Source: Alopecurus myosuroides
Taxonomy: Eukaryota; Streptophyta; Magnoliopsida; Poales; Poaceae
Assembly: GCA_028641055.1 (NCBI GenBank)
Contig: CM054062.1
Span: 272,695,092-272,759,091 of the forward strand
Length of the DNA stretch: 64,000 nucleotides
Reading direction: 5' to 3'
Positions 57,250-64,000 of this stretch are shown here, piece after piece. The translations under genes and the position numbers were made by a program. Within the stretch, counting starts at the first letter, position 1. Every line of letters starts with the position of its first letter. The notes beneath the pieces are model-generated. The model saw only the letters and a list, made by a program, of their open reading frames with translations. It searched no databases and had not been told where the DNA came from.

Positions 57250-57261
57250 TGGTATTAGAGC
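57250..57261 (+). other. T2 primer-binding site (tRNA-Met type, one mismatch)
   Basis: TGGTATTAGAGC differs from the T1 site TGGTATCAGAGC at one base and lies 3 bp after the LTR. Confidence 0.8.
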
Positions 57262-57793
57262 AAAGTGTTGCCTGTAGGTTCGAGCCCTTAGGTTTGGAAA
57301 ACCCTTTTTGATCAAATTTATTAACACCTTTGAGTATTTTTGGATCCTAGTGGCATAGTGAGATGAAGCGGCCCGGACCAACATTACATCTCCACGTACA
57401 TGAGACCGGTTCCCTGATTGGCTAGCGGGTGCTAGTATCTCTCACTATAGTGAATATCCAAATTTCAATAAGTTGTTAATGATCTGATGATCACCATGGA
57501 AATGACTTAATATTTTCAAAGTACTCTTACTCATCTCGTATCTAGTACCTCTTTACCTTATGCTTCTATGACCTATGTTTTTCTCCTAGACTTCAAAACT
57601 CAATGATGATGGAAACTTCAACTTTGCAACCGCCAAGGACTTCCAACTTAAAGATGAAGAGCTGCAACTCCACCACCACCAAGGACTTCCAGGATCCTAG
57701 GATTTAATACCTATTCTATTCGAACATAGCCATAGCTGTCTTCTAGTACTTCTACCTATTGTTCAATCTTCTGATGTCTTGTCTCCTTGATAG

Positions 57794-58241
57794 ATGAGCA
57801 ACCTCTTTGAATCACTAAAAGAAGGGCCCATTGATGACCATGACTCTAGATTGTCAGACTGAATTTCCAAAGGCACTAAAGAACCTAATGATAAGATTAG
57901 GATTTGGAGGAGCAACACTCTACAAAGGTTTCCCCTTCATTGAAGATGGCCAAGAGTATTGGTGGGTGCAACTTCACCTATACAGAAGCAAGGAGTATGA
58001 CCACAAGACACAAGGGGACTACATCTTCACCAACCCACAACAATACACATCATTCTTCGAGTCAGCTAGATGCGCTGAATGCGAGGCAATCACAGAACTT
58101 GGAGAAAGATTTACGTGGAGACTTTATCACACTCAGAAGGATCTCTAGGAAGCTAAAGAAGAGATCAACGCCCTTGAGAAGGTGCTGAAGATGTACAAGA
58201 ACATAGAGATCATTGTGAAGAGTTATGATCCATCCCAGTAG
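57794..58241 (+). pseudogene. T2 upstream ORF of unknown function, broken
   Basis: An ATG at 57794 starts MSNLFESLKEGPIDDH but its frame stops near 57848. A second frame (57831-58148) continues in the same style with GFGGATLYKGFPFIEDG, EYWWVQLHLYRSKEY, YIFTNPQQYTSFFESA and GERFTWRLYHTQKDL. After one TAG (58146-58148) it goes on with a charged helix (EEINALEKVLKMYKNIEI) to 58241. It lies before gag, where related elements may carry an extra ORF. I do not recognise the domain. The original length would be roughly 150 residues. Confidence 0.5.
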
Positions 58242-58521
58242 TTGACCACCATGGAAGAATGCGTTAGCTAGAGTTTTTGTTTGAGTATTGACCTTTCAAC
58301 TTGTGATATGGCAATGCTAGAGTGTTTTGGTTTGCAACTGAGTTGTTTTGCTTAAGTTTTTCAAAAATTAGGTCCAAATTTCGAAATTTGGTTAAGAGCT
58401 AAAATATTTTAAGTTGTTTTTTTTCCATTGATTGTTTGTCTTGTTGTGTTGTGCATGGGTAGGAAAAATTTCTCCTCATAGCTCTATCTATCTTTTACTC
58501 ATCTATGCTGAAAACCCACAG

Positions 58522-58764
58522 ATGCCTCCTCGTCGCGACCCCAACAACAACAAAAACAATGAGGACAACAACAATGATGCCCTACAGCAGATGCTCACTT
58601 CCCAAGCCCAACTTCTCCCAACGATGACTCAGTTTGTAGCAGCAATGAACAAAAACAACAACAATCCACCACCACCATCCCCAGTGGACAGGCTTACTAG
58701 ATTTCTGAGACTTAGGCCTAACAAGTTCTCATATGCAACTGATCCTATTGAGGCAGATGACTAG
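58522..58764 (+). pseudogene. T2 gag N-terminal fragment
   Basis: It starts MPPRRDPNNNKNNED and is Asn-rich, then reads PPPPSPVDRLTRFLRLRPNK and TDPIEADD before a TAG at 58762-58764. This matches the N-terminus of Tekay-like gag proteins. The expected capsid core is absent: the sequence passes within ~100 bp to the 3' end motif 'aaatctcgggacgatattt' and the polypurine tract. The rest of gag and all of pol have been deleted. Confidence 0.75.
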
Positions 58765-58881
58765 CTTCGCTCAATCTCAAGGATATTATTTTAAGGGGGA
58801 TAGCCCACCTCATAGACTTTTCCAACCTAATTTCTAGCCTTCCCAAATCTCGGGACGATATTTCTTTTAAGGGGGGTAGTC

Positions 58882-59799
58882 TGTAACATCCCAGGATTTT
58901 GAAAAATTTGAAATTTTTAAAACCCTCATGCATTCATGATCATCATAGCATACTTGCATTTTGGTTGCATAAAAAATTGGTTTTTAATTTGCTAAAGACA
59001 AAATTTTAGGTGTTATCACCTATTAAACCACATTTTGGGTTTAAATCTTTTTCTATAGTAAAGTATTTTTTTGGGAAATAATAGTGCCAAAATGTTTCTT
59101 AGGTCCTAAGATTTTCAAAACATATTTTTATATATTTTTCTGATTTGATTTGGTGTGGTTTTGAATTGATTTTGAACCCATTAGTTTAAAAAAACAGAAA
59201 AAAGGAAAAAAGGGAGAGAGAGAAAAACCAGCGCAACCCACCCTCTCTTTCTCGTGGCCTGGCCCACTCTCCTCTCGCTCCCTTCCGCCGCGCGCGCAGC
59301 AACAGAACACGGCGGCCCAGCTGAACAGGAATCGAGCCCGCCCTGTCGTCTTCTACCTAAACGCGGACTCCGCGGCCAGGAGGTTATTGACAGAATGACG
59401 TCGACGCAATCCCGTACGACCCCGACTCCTCCTCGCGCTTCCTTGCCCCCTCGGCCACTCCCAACCACCCATATATACCCCCGACCTCCGGGCTCTATCT
59501 CCCGCGTCTTTCTCAAGATCTAGCCAACCACATATTCGATTTCGATCTCGGAGCGCGCCCCCGCCATTGCCGAACTTCGCGAGGTGATGACGCCACCTCT
59601 ACGGGCTATACCCGCCTCTATGCATCCCCTAGTCCTCTTCGTTTTGTAAAACCGCACAACCCTGACCCCTTTTGTCACCGTTTGGCGCACTGGTTTGCGC
59701 AGAGAGACACGTCGGAGCACCGTTGGAGCGCACGGGAGCCGCTTGCACGCCGTCGTCGCTAGGAGCACCGAGAGCCTTCAAAGAGGCCACCATCATCAC
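58882..59799 (+). repeat. T2 3' LTR, interrupted by T3
   Basis: It starts TGTAACATCCCAGGATTTTG and is collinear with the 5' LTR to about 59383. The following 59384-59799 has no partner in the 5' LTR. That stretch includes a TATA-like CATATATACCCCCG (about 59470) and leader-like text, so it is probably the LTR promoter part that the 5' copy has lost. T3 begins at 59800 after ATCAC. Confidence 0.65.
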
Positions 59800-61173
59800 T
59801 GTAACATCCCAAGTATGAAATATCCCTTAGAATGTTTGATTTATTGTTTTATTTCAAGTATTGCATCATGTCATCATGTTTAATCATTTGTTTGCAATTG
59901 TTACTATTTGTTTTGCATTTGTTTTAGCTTGTTTTCATAATCAAACTCAAACAATTTCAAATGGTTATTTTCATACTTGATCTGTTACAACTTTTGGAAT
60001 AAAAATAACAAATAAAAACAACCATTTTATTCCTTGTTAATCACCCATTAAATTGTTGGTTTAATCAAACCATTAATGCAAGCAATTACTCTAAATCATT
60101 TCAAATTCAAACCAATTCTCAAAATCGGTACCTTTTTGAATCCATAAAATTCACCACACATTTGTACTCTTTAAATCATTCTAAAAACCCTAGGGGTAAC
60201 CCTATTCAAATGCATGTTTTCATAAGGGTTTATTAATATTAAAATTCCTCCAATTTGGATTCAAATACAAACCTCATTTTTAAATCTCAACTTTTGAAAT
60301 CCAATCTTGGAATATGGTTTCTATTTACCTAATTAGCCTAACCTAATTTTTCTGGATTTTTTATCAACCAAAACCTTAACAACTTCTTCCAATTTCTGTT
60401 TCAGCAAAAAAAAAACAGAAAAATAAAAAGGAGCAAAACCTACCGCGCGCGCAGCACCTAACGCTACCCAGCCCAATCTATCTACCGCGCGCGCCAGCCC
60501 AGCCCAACTAAAACCTCGCGTAACGCTTCAAAAAGCGTGCACTCGATCTTTCTCGTGTACGGCAGGCAATCGGCCGGTGCCACCGCGACCGCGCGCGACT
60601 CCGGCGGCCATCCGAGCCCTGCCCTGCCTATAAAACATGCCCTAGGGCTCCCGCACCTAACCCTAGCCCCCTAGGTCGCTTTTTCCCTCTCCGCCGCCGT
60701 CAAACGTTTCTTCCCCGTCGAGTTTCCTCCTCTGCTCCACCTCACCGGCGACCACTCCTCTGAAAACCGCCATGGCGCCGCCACCTCCCACCTCCATCTA
60801 GCCCTCTACCCCCTGGAACCAAAAGCCCACTGCTTCCTCTACGTTTCGGACACGGGAGCGCAACCGGAGATCATCTGCAGCCTCGACGCCGTCCACGACA
60901 CCGCCGCCTCTGTCACGCCGTCGTCAGCAACCTCCGCCACCTCAATCCCCTCCCGGTGAGCTCCACCATCTCCCAATCTCTCCCTCTCTCTGTTGCGCAC
61001 GCTCCAGTGCACGTTCTGCACACACCCACGCACCCAATCGCTAGCACCACCGTGCAGATCGCCGCCGGCAAGTGCTCTGTCAGTCGAGCAAGCGAGCGCT
61101 CGTCAGTTTCGTCAGACATCGTGCAAGCCTGAACCTTTATCCTCCCCGCGCAGCGTATATCTGACAAGCGAAC

Positions 61174-61240
61174 GCAACAGCGCAGTGGTTGCGCACACTC
61201 TGAATCTCCTCGTGGTCGTGGGTTCGAGCCGCGGGCGCGC
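61174..61240 (+). other. tRNA-derived sequence in the T3 LTR
   Basis: An A-box-like AGCGCAGTGGTTGCGCAC and a B-box-like GGGTTCGAGCC lie at tRNA spacing, and a five-pair T-arm (CGTGG with CCGCG) can be drawn. The anticodon arm is poor. It is on the same strand as the LTR. Confidence 0.45.
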
Positions 61241-62439
61241 GGAATAACCACACTTTTTTTCGCGCTCCAACTGACAGCCGTGGCCCACGTTTCAGTCACT
61301 GCCACGGCCACGCAAGCGTGCGCAGTGCCACGCTGGCCGCAGGTCCACCGTGCAGTGACTAGGGTAGACCCAGTGGCGGTAGCAAATGATTTAAAACAAA
61401 TCTGTTTTATTTCTATTTCTTTTAAATGGCAGAATAAAGCACTAAACTTTAAAAATCAATAGCTTTTAATCTGTAAGTCTAATAAATAAAACTTGTATAT
61501 GTTTTCTGTTCCAAATTTCATAATCTTTCCAAATAACCTATTTGTGTTCTGTTTTGAGTTTTCAAAATACATTTAAATTTCAAATTTGAATAAGTCAAAT
61601 GTAATTTGCAATAATTCATAAGTAATTCATACTAATCCCAAATAATGCAAATAAAATATGTTTTTCATACCATTTTGAATATCCTATTCAAATATAAATT
61701 TTGTTTCCTTGTTTGAATAATTTAAATTGCCTAAATAATTTAATATTTGTTTAATTCAATTAAATTTGATAAAATCATAACTTGCTTAATATAAAATATT
61801 TTTGAACATGCAAAATATGTTTTCAAACCATCAAAGTGTGAACTTTTCAAATGTGAACTTGAATTTATGATTTGAACAAATAAAATTCAAATAATGTTTA
61901 AGTTTGTTTTAAATTCAATTAAAACTTGTTTAATATTGTTTAATTCATAATAAATTCATCCTAATTCAAATTTCAATATTTGAAACATGTAATCCAACTA
62001 AAATTTGATGTTCTTTTCAAATATAAATTTTGTAAATTGTTTTGCACACTTTAAATTGATGGAAACAATAATTGTTTGTTTGACATGTTTAAGTAACCAA
62101 ATTTTCCAAACTTAATAAATAAGTTCTAAACTTGTTTTATTCCTTTTCCTTTGCATCTATTATTGTTATTTGTTGTTATCTTGTTATCATCATCATGCAT
62201 GCATCATGCTAACAACTTTCACATAATCATTAGTTGTGAACCATTTGTTTCCACTTAATTCAATGGATCTTTTCCATATGCAATCCAATTGCATATGGGT
62301 CCATTTAAATTGTGTTATCTTGTTAGCTAATTTATTTTGATGCAACCATTAACTTGTCATGCATCATATTGATTGTGCACAATGCCATGGCAATGATTGT
62401 TTACATTCCTGTTTTGTTTGTTTGCTTCTTCTCGAATAG

Positions 62440-62517
62440 ACGACGACGTTGAGGCAGACGACCTTTACAGCACCCCTTCTGAGGATCTAGCTCAGTACCC
62501 GGCTGTTGAGTTTGCAG
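62440..62517 (+). other. Acidic mini-exon-like segment in the T3 LTR
   Basis: Between an acceptor-like ...GAATAG (ending 62439) and GCAAGT (62518-62523) lies an open segment encoding DDDVEADDLYSTPSEDLAQY. Similar segments occur at equivalent places in the T2 LTR (55915-55983, start DCEEEQVYS) and the T1 LTR (21317-21424, with SEEK). Exon status is inferred from sequence only. Confidence 0.4.
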
Positions 62518-64000
62518 GCAAGTTATCACTCACATGAACCATTGTGTTCCTTTCAACCCTGGTTACCGATACTTTCCATTGTCTATATCTTGCTAGCCTT
62601 AGTGGTAGTTGTTTCTGTTACGAACCTATCACATGAATCCTTTAACCCTGATATTGCCCCACCACCACTCCTACAACCCTATTGATTGAGCCAGTGTCTT
62701 ACTAGCATGATTAGGTTGTTTTGCTCGAGTCTGTTACCCGTTACTTTCAGTTACTATATTTCATTATGTTCTGGGGCTCGATGTTTAATCAATCAATCAA
62801 TCATGGTAATGTTATTACTGTTAATAATAATTTGATGATAAGGCACCGGCAGGAGGCCCTGTGTGGTTTTGAGGCCTGCTAGTGTCGACCCTAATAGGAA
62901 AAGGGTCTTGTCTACTGATCCATGATGAGCGCACTACCCGCATGTGGGAAGCGAGTATGGGCGCCCCCCTCAATTTGATTCGATTCGCATCTCGTCCAAA
63001 TCATCTCATTTAGTTCGTGCTTTCTATTTGCCGCATGCATGTTTTTGCGAGCCCAGCGCAGGGTGGAACTTTTGTAGTCGGCATATAGGGGGACACGTTC
63101 TTAGAGTGCTATGAGGGTCCATTTTCTTCTGGGCTCGATTAGCCGTGCGCCCAAGGTGCTTTGGGCTTGATGCGGAGAAGAGTTGAGTTGTGTTGAGTGC
63201 CCCGCTTGGTGGAAGGCGTCCCATCTGGCGGGTTATTCATACGTGTACGGCCAAATTGGTGCAACCCTGCAGGGATAATCTTCTCGAGAAGCCGTGTTTT
63301 CCGCGGTTATGGACTACTTGGTGAAAGTACTGGCTAACAAGTACTCAGGACAACTTAAACCTAATGATACACAATCTCACACCCCATGATTACAATTTGA
63401 CTAGTAATAGGTTTATTGTCACAATAACTTGCTTCATCTTAATCCAACTGTGTGAGTTATCCTCGGATTGCTTCTTTGGATAAGGGGCGAGATCCAGGAT
63501 GGGTTTGTTTGAAGTTATCTTTCAGTTGGTTACAACACTCGATCTTATCCCCTTTCTGATAGTTGGAAGTGATAGAATCTCTGTAGTTGGTTAGCGTAGC
63601 CAGTTGCAGCATCTTATATACCCACCTTCTTCCGTTGAACCCAAGTCATCTGTGCTGGTGTTGACGGGCTATACTTTGGTGAACTGTGAGTCTTGCTTGC
63701 CAGTACTTGGATGTACTGACCCCGTTGGGGCTGTGGTTTACGCAGACTACGACTACGGCTACGATGACCACCAGGATGGCTACTTCGTGGAGTTTGACGA
63801 GACTGCAGACGAGTAGCTAGCTGGACCAGGGCAGGATCCAGAACCTACGTGGATGGGCTTCGTCTTCTTTATTTTCTCCGGCTTCTTAAGTCTGTTGGAT
63901 TTGTCTGTACCCAGACACCTTTGATTGCTTCCGCTGATGTAATGAATGCTATGTTGGGACATGTGTCCTCTGGATGATTGTATTTGCCATCTCTGCCTTA

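Larger units (their letters stand above)
54618..59799 (+). mobile_element. T2: LTR retrotransposon with gag fragment only
   Basis: The 5' LTR is 54618-57246, the primer site 57250-57261 and the internal region only 1.6 kb. A polypurine tract lies near 58869-58878 and the 3' LTR starts at 58882. The internal region holds an upstream ORF and the first 80 codons of a Tekay-like gag, with no protease, RT or integrase. It is non-autonomous. It sits in the 5' LTR of G3; the five flanking bases on the left are GTGAA and the right flank is hidden beyond T3. Confidence 0.82.
59800..64000 (+). repeat. T3: LTR of a further retrotransposon (runs off the window)
   Basis: It starts TGTAACATCCCAAGTATG. No primer site or LTR end appears by 64000, so the LTR exceeds 4.2 kb. 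The layout parallels the T1 LTR: an AT-rich start, a GC-rich leader (60440-61370), an AT-rich middle, a splice-like mini-exon (62440-62517), then 'gtaatg...tgttgggacatgtg' text near 63935-63965 like T1 22770-22790. A 70-codon frame at 63604-63816 ends in an acidic Tyr-rich tail (YADYDYGYDDHQDGYF); it may be a downstream LTR exon. Confidence 0.7.

Overview
The window is transposon-packed plant DNA of the kind found in large grass genomes. A Triticeae relative (wheat, barley, rye, Aegilops) is the best guess. The reasons are the stacked, very long LTR retrotransposons with tRNA-Asp or tRNA-Met primer sites, CACTA (En/Spm-type) DNA transposons, and LTRs starting TGATACGTC or TGTAACATCCC. I see no free-standing cellular gene, rRNA, functional tRNA or CRISPR array. 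Element labels here (C1, E1, O1, G2, G3, T1, T2, C2, T3) are mine; I cannot assign database family names without a search.

Layout. E1 is the 3' end of a Gypsy element (1-2649). It sits in C1, a decayed CACTA fragment whose genes lie on the minus strand (2650-8754). O1 is another Gypsy element, seen as an LTR at 8755-9428 and a reverse-transcriptase scrap at 17789-18164. It is split by G2 (9833-17788, plus strand), a Gypsy element with gag and protease but no reverse transcriptase or integrase. G3 (18165-54617, minus strand) is a Gypsy element with recognisable gag, protease, RT/RNase H and integrase plus an extra 3' ORF. It is opened in three places. T1 (19673-30670, target duplication AGTGT) lies in its 3' LTR. 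C2 (32772-48719, target duplication CAA) lies in its 3' ORF. T2 (from 54618) lies in its 5' LTR. T3 (59800 to the window end) is a further LTR inserted in the 3' LTR of T2.

C2 is the most gene-like part. It is a complete-ended 15.9-kb CACTA element with three transcription units. These are a broken TNP2-type transposase (plus strand), a TNPA-like gene of eight inferred segments with one internal stop (plus strand, 44740-47640), and a minus-strand gene with three plant B3 DNA-binding domains (38895-40370). The B3 gene and the TNPA-like gene lie head to head around a GC-rich, promoter-like interval (about 42265-42960). All B3 exons join in phase with GT-AG introns to give an uninterrupted 368-residue frame. 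I rank this as the most interesting feature in the window.

T1 is young: its two 3612-bp LTRs differ at roughly 20 positions by my eye count. Yet the sequence between them is a decayed Gypsy pol that cannot code for protein, so T1 must have been copied by another element's proteins. Gene boundaries, splice sites and lesions were read by eye and need alignment to confirm.
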